A stretch of DNA of 64,000 bases from Exilibacterium tricleocarpae (GTDB taxonomy: Bacteria > Pseudomonadota > Gammaproteobacteria > Pseudomonadales > Cellvibrionaceae): the NCBI RefSeq assembly GCF_007004655.1, contig NZ_ML660092.1, positions 292,546 to 356,545 of the forward strand, read 5' to 3'. Below are positions 15,333 to 24,090 of this stretch, piece after piece (the stretch's first letter is position 1; each line of letters begins with the position of its first letter). Under the pieces are notes generated by a model that was not told the origin of the DNA, ran no database searches, and worked only from the letters and a program-made list of their open reading frames with translations. A program made the position numbers and the translations under genes.

Positions 15333-15833
15333 ATGAAAAATGTAAAAAAAGCAGTTCAAAAGGGTTTTACTCTGATTGAATTGATGATCGTGGTAGCGAT
15401 TATTGGTATTTTGGCCTCGATTGCATTGCCGGCCTATCAAGATTACACCATCCGGACGCAGGTTACTGAAGGTTTGAACCTTGCCGCTGAAGTGAAGACC
15501 GCTGTAGGCGATTTTTGGTCCGCGCGAGGCGGAATGCCGCTTAACAACCAGTCAGCAGGTGTTTCACTTCCAACGAGTATTACTGGCAATTATGTGACGC
15601 AGGTGGCTGTCACTAACGGGGCAATCTTAATCACTTATGGTAATCGAGTTAATGCTAATATTTCTACTCAGACTCTTGGTTTGACTCCTTATGTGAATAA
15701 CGCCGGGGGTATCGTATGGGTGTGTGGTACTGCGCCCGCTCCTGATGCAAACGATGCGGTCCTTACAGATAATACTGCAGCTACAACAGGAAATTTGACT
15801 GCTAAGTACACGCCGAGTGAATGTCGCCCTTAA
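15333..15833 (+). CDS. pilA: Type IV major pilin
   Basis: 166 residues from the ATG at 15333; GGAG at 15319-15322 fixes this start over the upstream TTG. The leader [11 protein letters not shown] is cut before [20 protein letters not shown], with Glu5 of the mature protein present, then the IVa helix [14 protein letters not shown]. One Cys pair (WVCG and SECRP) closes the C-terminal D-loop. It is the structural subunit processed by PilD and polymerised by PilB/PilC. It is followed by a strong terminator and then by glycosylation genes. Proline at the very C-terminus excludes the C-terminal-serine acceptor used by PilO in P. aeruginosa. Confidence 0.95.
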   Translation: MKNVKKAVQKGFTLIELMIVVAIIGILASIALPAYQDYTIRTQVTEGLNLAAEVKTAVGDFWSARGGMPLNNQSAGVSLPTSITGNYVTQVAVTNGAILITYGNRVNANISTQTLGLTPYVNNAGGIVWVCGTAPAPDANDAVLTDNTAATTGNLTAKYTPSECRP

Positions 15834-15908
15834 AACGATGTTACGTGGGCAATATATTAAGCTTGCATTTTGTAGATAGATCACTACAGTAGGTAGTTGA
15901 GTTCAACT

Positions 15909-15940
15909 AAAGCTGTCCCTCAACGGGGCAGCTTTTTTTT
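15909..15940 (+). terminator. Rho-independent terminator after pilA
   Basis: An 11-bp stem (AAAGCTGTCCC / GGGGCAGCTTT, one G-U pair) with loop TCAAC, followed by a T-run. It would isolate the abundant pilA message from the downstream glycosylation genes. Confidence 0.9.
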
Positions 15941-15993
15941 TGGGGGGGGTGGATATTATCCGAGGCTCCTGTGTTATTTTGGCGCGATAACTT

Positions 15994-17988
15994 ATGAGTA
16001 GTTTGTTTAGTTGGGAATCAAGTAAGCACAAAACTCTTGCGGCTATTAGTTTGGCTGCCATATTGATCCTAGCAGCGGTTATCTATGCTTCGGGTCTTGA
16101 GGGTGTATTTGTTTTTGATGATGCAGTCAACATCACGGGCAACATCGCTGTTCAAATTGACTCTTTAAGCCCGGATGTTCTTCGTATTGCGATGTTTTCC
16201 TATGGTGACGGTGTATTCAAAAGACCGATCAGCATGCTTTCGCTGGCTTTGAATCACTACTTCAGCGGCTTAGATCCATATGCCTATAAATTGACAAATT
16301 TGCTGATACACCTGTTGTGCGGTGTTATTGTCTTTATTTTCAGTACGCTGATCTTTTGCGCCCTGCGATTGAGAGGTATCGTCGGCGTTACCGATCGTGT
16401 GTCGCTATGGGCGAGTGTAGCAATCACAGCCGCCTGGCTGCTGCACCCGCTTAACCTGACTACGGTATTGTATATCGTACAACGTATGACTGGACTCTCG
16501 GCCTTGTTTGTTTGGTTGGGATTAGCGCTTTATTGCTGGGGCAGATTGCGACAACTGCAAGGCCGGGGTGGTTACATTGCCATATTGTGCGCTTTTTTTA
16601 TATGCACACCGCTTGCTTTTCTGGCTAAAGAAAATGGTGCGCTTTTGCCGCTGTTCTTGTTAGTGGTCGAGTGGATTCTTTTTGGTTTTAATCAAGACGA
16701 TGGGAGAAAATCGCGTTTTGTGGTAACACTGTTTGCTGCATTTGTCGTTCTTCCCGGGATAATCCTGCTGATTTTTCTGGCGGTTAATCCAGAATGGCTG
16801 ATGGCGACTTATGAAAAACGCCAATTTACATTGGAAGAGAGAGTGTTGACTCAGCCGAGGGTTTTGTTCTTTTACTTAAAGATGACATTAATACCACAGC
16901 TTTCTGATTTGGGATTGTATCACGATGATATTGTGGTTTCTCAAGGGTTGTTATCTCCCGCTACCACGTTGCTGGCTTGGCTGGGGATTTCTGTCCTGAT
17001 TTTTTCTGCTTTTTTACTCCGCAACAGCCAGCCTGTCGCTTCATTTGGCATACTTTTTTTTCTGGCTGCGCACGCCATGGAGTCGACGATTTTTCCTCTG
17101 GAGATGGCTCATGAGCATCGTAACTATGTTGCTCTGTATGGTGTACTATTTACAGTTATTTTTTATTTGTGCACCGTCTTTTCGCAAAAACGCATATCTG
17201 TGGTTCTCCGGACGGCGGTGATTGGCTTGATCATTTTATTCGCTTCAATTACCTCTGTTAGAGCTGTCGTCTGGGGCGATATAGTGGAGCAGGCCTCTCT
17301 AGCGGTAAAACACCATCCGAATTCGGCTCGCTCTCACTATCAATTAGGTCGGGTATATTGGAGTCTTATGGAGGCATCGGAAAACGATCAGCTAGGTAAG
17401 TATGCGAACCTCGCCTACCGTCAATTCCTTACCGCTGCAGAACTGAACAATACTCACCGTGCCGGCAACCTGGTGGTCGCATTTCATTTGGCCAGCTTTA
17501 GGTTGGCCCAAGGCCACCTCGAAAACGTTGCATCGTATCCGCAAGAAGAGCTGTTTACTTCCCTAACAGAGTATCCTATCTCTCACTTTACTGCGGCCAG
17601 TCTCACCGGTCTTGGCGATTGTGCTGCTTACGACTGGTGCCAGGTGGAAACCCAGACAATAAACGATATTTTTAACCGGGCACTAGCTAACCCCTCAGTG
17701 GACGGTAAAGTTCGCAGCAGGTTACTGGCTACCTCCGCTAACGTCTTGTTTCAACAAAATGAAGTAGCTTTGGCAATTGATCGCACTGAAGAGGCTCTTT
17801 CTCTGGAGCCGGAGCATTTGCAACACTACTTAAATCTGAGTATGTTACTGCTGGCGGTAGGGGAGGTGGGCAGAGCAAAGGAGATTATTTACGAAGTGAA
17901 AAGTAAGGACGACGCTGGGCTCTTCAGCAACCAAGTCGAAAACCAAGAAGCCGCTATTGCCAGGTTTGAGGAAATGAATGTAAATTAG
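15994..17988 (+). CDS. TMTC-like GT-C glycosyltransferase with C-terminal TPRs
   Basis: 664 residues. The first membrane segment is followed by GVFVFDDAVNITGN (Asp-Asp at residues 42-43), then FKRPISMLSLALNHYFSG and a multi-spanning hydrophobic region to ~430. TPR-like helices follow to the end (HPNSARSHYQLGRVYW, ALSLEPEHLQHYLNLSMLLL). The FDD motif in the first periplasmic loop, many TM helices and C-terminal TPRs are the plan of TMTC/PMT-related GT-C enzymes, which use polyprenyl-phosphate sugars. It directly follows pilA and precedes a polyprenyl-phosphate sugar synthase, so pilin O-glycosylation is the natural inference. It is not a PglL/TfpO-type (Wzy_C) ligase by eye. Substrate and sugar are unknown. 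Confidence 0.7.
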   Translation: MSSLFSWESSKHKTLAAISLAAILILAAVIYASGLEGVFVFDDAVNITGNIAVQIDSLSPDVLRIAMFSYGDGVFKRPISMLSLALNHYFSGLDPYAYKLTNLLIHLLCGVIVFIFSTLIFCALRLRGIVGVTDRVSLWASVAITAAWLLHPLNLTTVLYIVQRMTGLSALFVWLGLALYCWGRLRQLQGRGGYIAILCAFFICTPLAFLAKENGALLPLFLLVVEWILFGFNQDDGRKSRFVVTLFAAFVVLPGIILLIFLAVNPEWLMATYEKRQFTLEERVLTQPRVLFFYLKMTLIPQLSDLGLYHDDIVVSQGLLSPATTLLAWLGISVLIFSAFLLRNSQPVASFGILFFLAAHAMESTIFPLEMAHEHRNYVALYGVLFTVIFYLCTVFSQKRISVVLRTAVIGLIILFASITSVRAVVWGDIVEQASLAVKHHPNSARSHYQLGRVYWSLMEASENDQLGKYANLAYRQFLTAAELNNTHRAGNLVVAFHLASFRLAQGHLENVASYPQEELFTSLTEYPISHFTAASLTGLGDCAAYDWCQVETQTINDIFNRALANPSVDGKVRSRLLATSANVLFQQNEVALAIDRTEEALSLEPEHLQHYLNLSMLLLAVGEVGRAKEIIYEVKSKDDAGLFSNQVENQEAAIARFEEMNVN

Positions 17989-18023
17989 GTATTGCTATAA
18001 CAACTAGGCGGTGAGCGGTAGCC

Positions 18024-18893
18024 ATGACTCATATTAAATGGAAAAATATATCGATTGTTATTCCGGCCAAAAATGAAGTAACAAGTCTGAAGAGAATTCT
18101 ACCTGTTTTGCAGGAGAAGTTCCAAGGTGCACAGATTATTGTTATTAACGATGGTTCTACAGATGGCACTGAAGCGTACTGCTCAAGTCTGGGGGTAGAA
18201 GTTGTGACCAATAACTACTCTAAAGGAAATGGCGCAGCTATTAAATCCGGTGCGCGAAAAGCAAAAGGTGATACTGTCGTCTTTATGGATGGCGATGGCC
18301 AACACAAGCCGGATGACATCCCGAAACTTATTGCCAGGCTGGAGCAAGGCTTCGACATGGTAGTTGGCGCTCGTAACAATGAATCGCAAGCTAGCTTCGG
18401 CCGTCTCGCTGCTAACAAGATCTACAACCGCCTGGCTACCTGGATGGTGGGACATAAAATACCCGATCTGACCTCAGGCTTTCGTGCTGTTCGACGCAAG
18501 TACTTCAACAAATATCTGTATATGCTGCCGAATGGATTTTCTTACCCGACTACAATTACCATGGCATTCTTCCGGGCAGGCCATGCTGTCGCTTATGAGC
18601 CCATCATAGCAGAGAAGCGAGAGGGAAAAAGCCATATTCGCATAACCCACGATGGTATTCGTTTTTTGCTGATTATTTTTAAAGTCGGAACTTTGTACTC
18701 ACCGCTCAAACTTTTTCTGCCTGTATCAGCGCTGTTGTTTATGGCGGGCTTTGGTAATTATGTGTTTTCCTACGCAGCTCATGGGACGTTTACCAATATG
18801 TCTACTTTAATGCTGCTGTCCAGTCTGATTGTGTTTCTGGTAGGTCTTGTTGCAGAGCAAGTAACCACGCTTCTTTACAGGGAAAGTGAGTAG
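18024..18893 (+). CDS. GT2 polyprenyl-phosphate hexose synthase (DPM1/DpgS-like)
   Basis: 289 residues. GT-A start ISIVIPAKNEVTSL, VINDGSTDGT, DXD-type FMDGDGQHKPDDIPKL, then DLTSGFRAVRRKYF and GKSHIRITHDGIRFLLIIFK. This is the pattern of dolichyl/undecaprenyl-phosphate mannose or glucose synthases. Two C-terminal TM segments (LFLPVSALLFMAGFGNYVF and LMLLSSLIVFLVGLVAEQV) anchor it to the inner membrane. It would transfer a sugar from an NDP donor to polyprenyl phosphate, the donor type used by GT-C enzymes such as the one encoded immediately upstream (35-bp gap). Confidence 0.82.
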   Translation: MTHIKWKNISIVIPAKNEVTSLKRILPVLQEKFQGAQIIVINDGSTDGTEAYCSSLGVEVVTNNYSKGNGAAIKSGARKAKGDTVVFMDGDGQHKPDDIPKLIARLEQGFDMVVGARNNESQASFGRLAANKIYNRLATWMVGHKIPDLTSGFRAVRRKYFNKYLYMLPNGFSYPTTITMAFFRAGHAVAYEPIIAEKREGKSHIRITHDGIRFLLIIFKVGTLYSPLKLFLPVSALLFMAGFGNYVFSYAAHGTFTNMSTLMLLSSLIVFLVGLVAEQVTTLLYRESE

Positions 18894-18895
18894 CT

Positions 18896-19780
18896 ATGAG
18901 TGGAGTGGATGCCTCCGGTGCGTCAAAACCACTTGTATCGATCGGGGTGCCGGTTTATAACGAGAGTAAGTATATCCGCTCTGCCTTGGAGGCCCTGCTT
19001 CGACAGAGTTACTCGCATATAGAAGTTATTGTTTTCGACAACGCATCTACTGACGAAACTTGGTCGATATGCCAGGATATGGCTTCCGCTGATACTCGTT
19101 TACGTATATATAAGAATGAGAAGAATGTAGGTGCCGCCGAAAACACCCGTCTGGTCTTTCGAGAGGCAAAGGGGGAGTATTTTATGTGGGCCGCTGGACA
19201 TGATAGTTGGGAGAAAAACTATCTGGAGGTCGCTGTTAATGCGCTGGAAGCAAGGGACTCAGCCGTTCTTTGCTTTGGTGTCAACCACTGGATTGACGAC
19301 GATGGTGAAAAGTTGGTTCGCACATCGGGTTGGGCCGATACTGTCGGTTTGGGGCCCTGCTCGCGGATGGTATTTGCGTTACTGGGCAGTATGAACCCGA
19401 TTCTCGGTGTGATTAGGCGACAGGCCATTGAGGATATTCCGAAGTTACTCGGTTGTATTGGCTGGGATCTGTTGGTGTTGGCGGAGCTGTCGTTGCGCGG
19501 TGAGTTTATTAATGTGACTGGGGCCGCCTGGTCACGACGTGAATTTCGACACGAGCCCAGTTACGCAGAGAAGTTAAAGCGTTACAAATCCAAAGAGTTT
19601 AATTTAGTCGATACTTGGTTTTACCGGCATTTTCCCAATGCTAATATTCTTATTCAGTTGGTCTTTGTTATCGCCAGAGCCAAAATACCTTGGTTGAAGA
19701 AGGCTGTGCTTTTGTTTTCGACGCCTTTGATTTTGCTGATTAAGTATATTGACTTTAAGCTGTCTGCAAGTGCCCGGTAG
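18896..19780 (+). CDS. Family 2 glycosyltransferase
   Basis: 294 residues. GT-A fold: VSIGVPVYNESKYIRSALEA, VIVFDNASTDETW, then FMWAAGHDSWEKNYLE in the acceptor/metal region (an AGHD variant of DXD). The C-terminus is hydrophobic (KAVLLFSTPLILLIKYIDF). The start codon lies 2 bp after the previous stop, so it is translated with it. It presumably adds a sugar to a lipid-linked or surface glycan; donor and acceptor cannot be read from sequence. Confidence 0.8.
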   Translation: MSGVDASGASKPLVSIGVPVYNESKYIRSALEALLRQSYSHIEVIVFDNASTDETWSICQDMASADTRLRIYKNEKNVGAAENTRLVFREAKGEYFMWAAGHDSWEKNYLEVAVNALEARDSAVLCFGVNHWIDDDGEKLVRTSGWADTVGLGPCSRMVFALLGSMNPILGVIRRQAIEDIPKLLGCIGWDLLVLAELSLRGEFINVTGAAWSRREFRHEPSYAEKLKRYKSKEFNLVDTWFYRHFPNANILIQLVFVIARAKIPWLKKAVLLFSTPLILLIKYIDFKLSASAR

Positions 19781-20670
19781 TGGACGCCGCACGTCTCAAG
19801 ACCGTCCTTGGAATACTAAAACGCTCAATCGCGTTTCTGATCGTCGTTTCCGTCCTCGGTATCGCTTTATATCAACACGAAGTGCTTATCGATGTGCTTC
19901 AGAGCCTCGGGTATGCAAAGGCATTGCTTCTTATTGTGCTGTGGAGTTGTTTGGCCCTGCTGTCTCCTTATTGCACGATTTTGGCTTTGAGAAGTGATCT
20001 GCGTGCCAAGCTCAATGGCTATTATTACGATATCGCCATTCGCAGGCTACTCGCCAGATATATCCCCGGTGGTTTTTGGATGTTGGTAGGAAAGGGTGTT
20101 GATTTACATGAGAAAGGTGTTCCGGCTACCTCAATTAAATCAATCTTGATTTATGAGACTGTTTTGCCTCTGGTAGCGGCGGCCTCGATTTCGACATTCG
20201 CTATTCTTGTGCTGCGCGGCTTGAGCATCCCCTATATTGTGGCTCTGTTGTTGGTGTCTTACTTAGTATTTCGTTGGAGCTTTAGTCTGAGGCTCTTTCG
20301 GGCCGCACTTCTAAAAGAGATAAACTACGGTCGGGGTGTAGTTGTAACCTGGGTTTATTGGTTGGCACTGGCCGGCATCTTCGGGTTTTACTATTCGGCT
20401 ATTGAGAATGCCTGCGTGGGGCACTGCATTTCACTGGCGAGTGCCTACTATGTATTTTCATGGGCGGTGGGCTATGCGGTGCCTGTGGCACCGCAGGGGC
20501 TGGGTGTTGCTGAGTTTATGTTTTCACTGCTGTTGGATGCGGAGTCTATCGAAGTAATAGTTGCGCAACTTATTGGTTTTCGTTTGGTGGTGTTGATGGG
20601 TGATACCCTTGCCGTGGGACTGCGGGCTTTGTTTTTGCTACTGCGCACACAACGCCACCGGCTTGTTTGA
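19780..20670 (+). CDS. Flippase-like (UPF0104/LPG-synthase TM-type) membrane protein
   Basis: 296 residues, GTG start overlapping the previous TAG by one base. Seven to eight hydrophobic segments; a YIPGGFWMLVGKG-type motif (residue ~93) and VPVAPQGLGVAEFMFSLLL near 240 match the lysylphosphatidylglycerol-synthase TM / UPF0104 family. Members sit with polyprenyl-phosphate glycosyltransferases and have been proposed to act on lipid-linked sugars across the membrane; transport activity here is inference. Last gene of the plus-strand block; it ends 2 bp from the convergent methyltransferase gene. Confidence 0.7.
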   Translation: MDAARLKTVLGILKRSIAFLIVVSVLGIALYQHEVLIDVLQSLGYAKALLLIVLWSCLALLSPYCTILALRSDLRAKLNGYYYDIAIRRLLARYIPGGFWMLVGKGVDLHEKGVPATSIKSILIYETVLPLVAAASISTFAILVLRGLSIPYIVALLLVSYLVFRWSFSLRLFRAALLKEINYGRGVVVTWVYWLALAGIFGFYYSAIENACVGHCISLASAYYVFSWAVGYAVPVAPQGLGVAEFMFSLLLDAESIEVIVAQLIGFRLVVLMGDTLAVGLRALFLLLRTQRHRLV

Positions 20671-20672
20671 AG

Positions 20673-21407
20673 TTACTTTATTCTCTTTAAGTAGCCATCA
20701 GGCGCTGCGGTCATCAACACTTTGTTTTGCACAGCGTAGTCAATCTCAAAACTTGAATTAGATGCCAGATATTCTCTTACCGCCATTTTTGGATTGTTGT
20801 CCCGCCCCCAGGGTCTATCGCCAAAAGAGTCTGCGGGAAGATCTTCTATAATGGTATCGAAAACGACACAGTAGCTACCGACAGATGTCAAGGGAGCGTA
20901 AGCTTTCAGTTCCGCCAGTACATGATCATGTGTGTGGTTGGAGTCGAGAACAACAAGTACCTTTTTGCTGCGCTCGGCGTGCTTTGTTACCTGCTCGATC
21001 ACAAGCGAATCGATACTCGAGCCCTGAATCATCTCAATGCGCGGAAAGATTGGGTGTGCTTCGATCGCCTCTCGGTTGTGCTGGCGAATATCGATATCGA
21101 TTCCGAGCACCTTGCCGTCTCCGCGCCCGGCTGCCGCTAAAAGCTCCAGTATTGATGCATATAAAATCAGAGAGCCGCCGTGTGCGATGCCGGTTTCGAT
21201 AATCAAGTCAGGGTTAACCTCCCAAATTATTTCTTGCATAGCGACAATGTCTTGGGGGTATTGTATGATCGGGCGTCCCATCCAGGAAAAATTATAAGAG
21301 TACTTGGCGGCAATGGTTGACTCCATAAATTCTCTGGCGTCAGATTTCATTTTTTTGTCAGTCGCGTTTTGTTGAATTCTATCTTTTACTTCTTTTTCAA
21401 AACTCAT
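20673..21407 (-). CDS. CmcI-type (cephalosporin hydroxylase/rhamnosyl O-methyltransferase) family protein
   Basis: 244 residues. WMGRPIIQYPQDIVAMQEII, LIIETGIAHGGSLILYAS (SAM site), VLGIDIDIR and VLVVLDSNHTHDHVLAELKA match the CmcI family of SAM-dependent O-methyltransferases, found in glycan and antibiotic loci. It is the promoter-distal gene of the sugar operon (54 bp after the epimerase gene). It probably O-methylates a sugar of the glycan made by this locus; the acceptor is unknown. Confidence 0.8.
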   Translation of the reverse strand: MSFEKEVKDRIQQNATDKKMKSDAREFMESTIAAKYSYNFSWMGRPIIQYPQDIVAMQEIIWEVNPDLIIETGIAHGGSLILYASILELLAAAGRGDGKVLGIDIDIRQHNREAIEAHPIFPRIEMIQGSSIDSLVIEQVTKHAERSKKVLVVLDSNHTHDHVLAELKAYAPLTSVGSYCVVFDTIIEDLPADSFGDRPWGRDNNPKMAVREYLASNSSFEIDYAVQNKVLMTAAPDGYLKRIK

Positions 21408-21461
21408 TATTCTTTACCATCAATAGTCAAATTAAAACTTTCGTCTACTTAGACCAGGTAT

Positions 21462-22301
21462 CTACATAGCCCCTACCAGTTTTACCAGCTTATCAGTTGA
21501 ACCCCAGAAAGCCAGTGGCTCATAATCCGGATATGGATAATAACCCAGGTTAAGCTGTATATCCCAGCCGTAGTGCTCCAGCCAACTCTCGACCAATGCC
21601 CGAATCGATACTGGCTTACCGGAACAAATGTTGACGATATCTGCGTCATTTTGCCTTTCGGACAGTTTAACCAAGGCAGAAGCTACGGTCTCTACCGGAA
21701 GATAGTCCCGCAACTGCTCTCCTTTTGACATGTTAAATACTTTGTCGCCTCGCTGTACCGCACTTCTCAGTTGTGCAAACAGTGAATTGCTTTGCTGTCT
21801 GCTGCCATACATATAGAAAAGCCTGGCCCACGTCAGATTAAATGACGTGGTTTTCGTTAAAAGCTGTAGCTGTCGTCTCAGGGTGTCTTTTGCCAGAGCG
21901 TAAGCGTTTTCGGGTTGGCAGATGGTTTTTTCGGTCAATTCTCCCGCCTGCATGCCGTATTCAAAGCATGTGCCAGCTATGACTACAGAAGAGAGACCGC
22001 TTTCAACAGCCTTTTTTATAAAGTGATATTGGGCGGGAAGCTCTGTTTCAAAATGGTGGAGTGAGTGATAGTTGGGAAGGCCATCCCATGCCAGATGAAT
22101 AAGGACATCGGGGCGGTCCAGACGATCGTAAAGGTCTTCGCCGGGAGCGGAAATATCCAATGTCACGACCTTAGCTTGCTGGTTGGTATCGAATACTCCG
22201 GGGTTGCGAGTTGCGACGACGACATCGGTGCCCCTGTCCAGTAACTCAGCCAATACGTAGCCACCGATAAAGCCTGATGCACCGGTAAGCACAACTTTCA
22301 T
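21462..22301 (-). CDS. NAD-dependent epimerase/dehydratase (SDR), sugar 4-reductase-like
   Basis: 279 residues from the ATG at 22301, which overlaps the preceding stop by one base; the longer frame upstream belongs to the methyltransferase gene. N-terminal Rossmann motif TGASGFIGGYVLAELL, then LIHLAWDGLPN, the GTCFEYG region and active-site Y-x3-K (NAYALAKDTLRRQL). Extended SDR family; in this operon it most likely reduces or epimerises C4 of a CDP-4-keto-6-deoxysugar after the upstream enzymes have acted. The specific reaction is inferred from order only. Confidence 0.83.
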   Translation of the reverse strand: MKVVLTGASGFIGGYVLAELLDRGTDVVVATRNPGVFDTNQQAKVVTLDISAPGEDLYDRLDRPDVLIHLAWDGLPNYHSLHHFETELPAQYHFIKKAVESGLSSVVIAGTCFEYGMQAGELTEKTICQPENAYALAKDTLRRQLQLLTKTTSFNLTWARLFYMYGSRQQSNSLFAQLRSAVQRGDKVFNMSKGEQLRDYLPVETVASALVKLSERQNDADIVNICSGKPVSIRALVESWLEHYGWDIQLNLGYYPYPDYEPLAFWGSTDKLVKLVGAM

Positions 22302-23527
22302 TAAAATACCTCCAGTTTTGGGACCGCGGTAGCAAATTGCCCACCCCAGTTGCGTATATAGGCAAGCTGTTTTGTAATCTCGTCCCTGAGATTCCAAGGC
22401 AGAATGACGACTAGGTCCGGCCGCTCCTGTGCCAGGTGCGTTTCGTCCACTATTGGAATACGGCTGCCTGGTAAAAAGCCGCCTTGCTTGGCCGGGTTTT
22501 TGTCGATAACACAGCTGATTAGGTCGCGTTTTATACCTGCATAGTTAATCAAGGTATTGCCTTTCGCCGCGGCCCCGTAGGCGGCGACTTTTTTCCCTTC
22601 TTGCCGGGCTGTTATCAGGAACTTCAGAAGCTCATTCTTGACTTTATTGGCAGATATTTGAAACTTCTGGTAGTAATCCAAAGCGGACACTCCAGCTCGG
22701 CTTTCGTACTTCAACAGATCCTCGACCTTCGAAGTGACAGGTTTTGAACCAGTGCCGCTATGTTGCGCGTAAATCCGCAGGCTGCCGCCGTGGGTCGGTA
22801 GCTTTTCTACATCGTATATGGAGAGCCCATTGGTCTTAAAAATACGCTGCACAGTGGTCAAAGAAAGGTAAGAGTAGTGCTCGTGGTAAATCGTATCGAA
22901 TTGATTTGAGGTTACAAGGTTTACCAAGTGAGGGAATTCAAATGTTGCCACCGCGCCGGGCTTCAACAGCAAGGAAATACCTTTTACAAAGCCGTTGATA
23001 TCCGGGACATGGGCCAGCACATTGTTGGCGACAATCAAATCTGCTTGTTTGTTTTGAGATACTAGTCTTTCGGCTAGTGGCACGTCGAAGAATTCTTCTA
23101 TTACATCAATACCTTTTTCCTTGGCGGCTGCGGCGGTGCTTAGCGTGGGTTCAATGCCATAACAGGGTATCTTTTTCTCTTTGAAAAATTGGAGCAGGTA
23201 GCCGTCGTTAGCAGCGATCTCAACGACTAAGCTGTCGGCCTGCAGTCGTAGTTGTTGGCTTATATGGCTAACGTAGTGCTTGGCATGCTCGATCCACGAT
23301 AGAGAATAGGAGCTGAAATAGGCATAATCCTCTGAAAACAGGCTTTCGGCATTGACGAAGTCCTCTGTTTGAACCAGCCAACAGTTGTGACAGACAAGTA
23401 CCTTAAGAGGGTACCAGATTTCTGGCGCATTTAATTGCTGCTCTGACAAATAGGCGTTTGAAGGAGGCGCGGTGCCCAGGTCTACAAATGTGTGTTGAAG
23501 CTCCGTCTGACAGTGCCTGCATTTCAC
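22301..23527 (-). CDS. Sugar C-methyltransferase (NovU/TylC3-type, SAM-dependent)
   Basis: 408 residues, GTG start. An N-terminal zinc-binding domain (MKCRHCQTELQ, then LVCHNCWLVQT, with ALYSEDYAYFSS-like SLFSEDYAYFSSYS) is followed by the SAM fold (VVEIAANDGYLLQFFKEK, VIVANNVLAHVPDINGF) and a C-terminal domain with VAAYGAAAKGNTLINY and VILPWNLRDEI. This three-part layout belongs to enzymes that C-methylate 4-keto-6-deoxy nucleotide sugars at C3. It lies 5 bp after the 3,5-epimerase-like gene, matching the pathway order. The product would be a branched-chain sugar. Confidence 0.83.
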   Translation of the reverse strand: MKCRHCQTELQHTFVDLGTAPPSNAYLSEQQLNAPEIWYPLKVLVCHNCWLVQTEDFVNAESLFSEDYAYFSSYSLSWIEHAKHYVSHISQQLRLQADSLVVEIAANDGYLLQFFKEKKIPCYGIEPTLSTAAAAKEKGIDVIEEFFDVPLAERLVSQNKQADLIVANNVLAHVPDINGFVKGISLLLKPGAVATFEFPHLVNLVTSNQFDTIYHEHYSYLSLTTVQRIFKTNGLSIYDVEKLPTHGGSLRIYAQHSGTGSKPVTSKVEDLLKYESRAGVSALDYYQKFQISANKVKNELLKFLITARQEGKKVAAYGAAAKGNTLINYAGIKRDLISCVIDKNPAKQGGFLPGSRIPIVDETHLAQERPDLVVILPWNLRDEITKQLAYIRNWGGQFATAVPKLEVF

Positions 23528-23532
23528 CAGTC

Positions 23533-24090
23533 TTATACTCCCTTGAAACCTGCATCGATCATCGGGTGGTTGCGATCACGATCAGAAATTTCACTCGTCT
23601 CCAGCGGCCAGTCAATGGCCAGTTTCGGGTCCATCGGGTTAAGTGCCCCTTCAGCGCTTTTCTCGTAGGACTGAGAGTGCAGGTACAGCATTTCACAATC
23701 ATCAGTCAGTGTTTGAAAGCCGTGGGCCAGCCCTTTGGGTACATATAGACAAGTGTTGTCCTCTGCACCTAAAAGCTCCATATGGAGGTGAAGATAAGTT
23801 GGCGAGTTTTTCCGCACGTCGACCACGACGTCGAATATCTTGCCTCTGATACAACTAATAATTTTTACTTCTGCATGAGGCGGGTTTTGAAAGTGCATAC
23901 CCCGGATACTACCTCTTTTTTTTGTTAAGGTATGATTTATCTGGGCAATGGATTCGGCTAAGCCGATCTCACGGAATTCCTCAGCACAAAAAGATCGACA
24001 GAAAAACCCTCTGCTGTCGTTTTGAGGTTTCTTTATAACTCGGTAGAGCCCGGGGATAGACAGTGAGACAAATTCAAATCTGTGACTCAT
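23533..24090 (-). CDS. dTDP-4-dehydrorhamnose 3,5-epimerase-family protein
   Basis: 185 residues, cupin-type RmlC family: RVIKKPQNDSRGFFCRSFCA, INHTLTKKRGSIRGMHFQNP (active-site His), KIISCIRGKIFDVVVDVRKN, YVPKGLAHGFQTLTDD. It starts within the last 4 bases of the dehydratase gene (ATGA overlap). In a CDP-sugar operon such proteins act on CDP-4-keto-6-deoxyglucose, either epimerising C3/C5 or, with a following C-methyltransferase, at C3/C5 of the branched product. Confidence 0.88.
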   Translation of the reverse strand: MSHRFEFVSLSIPGLYRVIKKPQNDSRGFFCRSFCAEEFREIGLAESIAQINHTLTKKRGSIRGMHFQNPPHAEVKIISCIRGKIFDVVVDVRKNSPTYLHLHMELLGAEDNTCLYVPKGLAHGFQTLTDDCEMLYLHSQSYEKSAEGALNPMDPKLAIDWPLETSEISDRDRNHPMIDAGFKGV

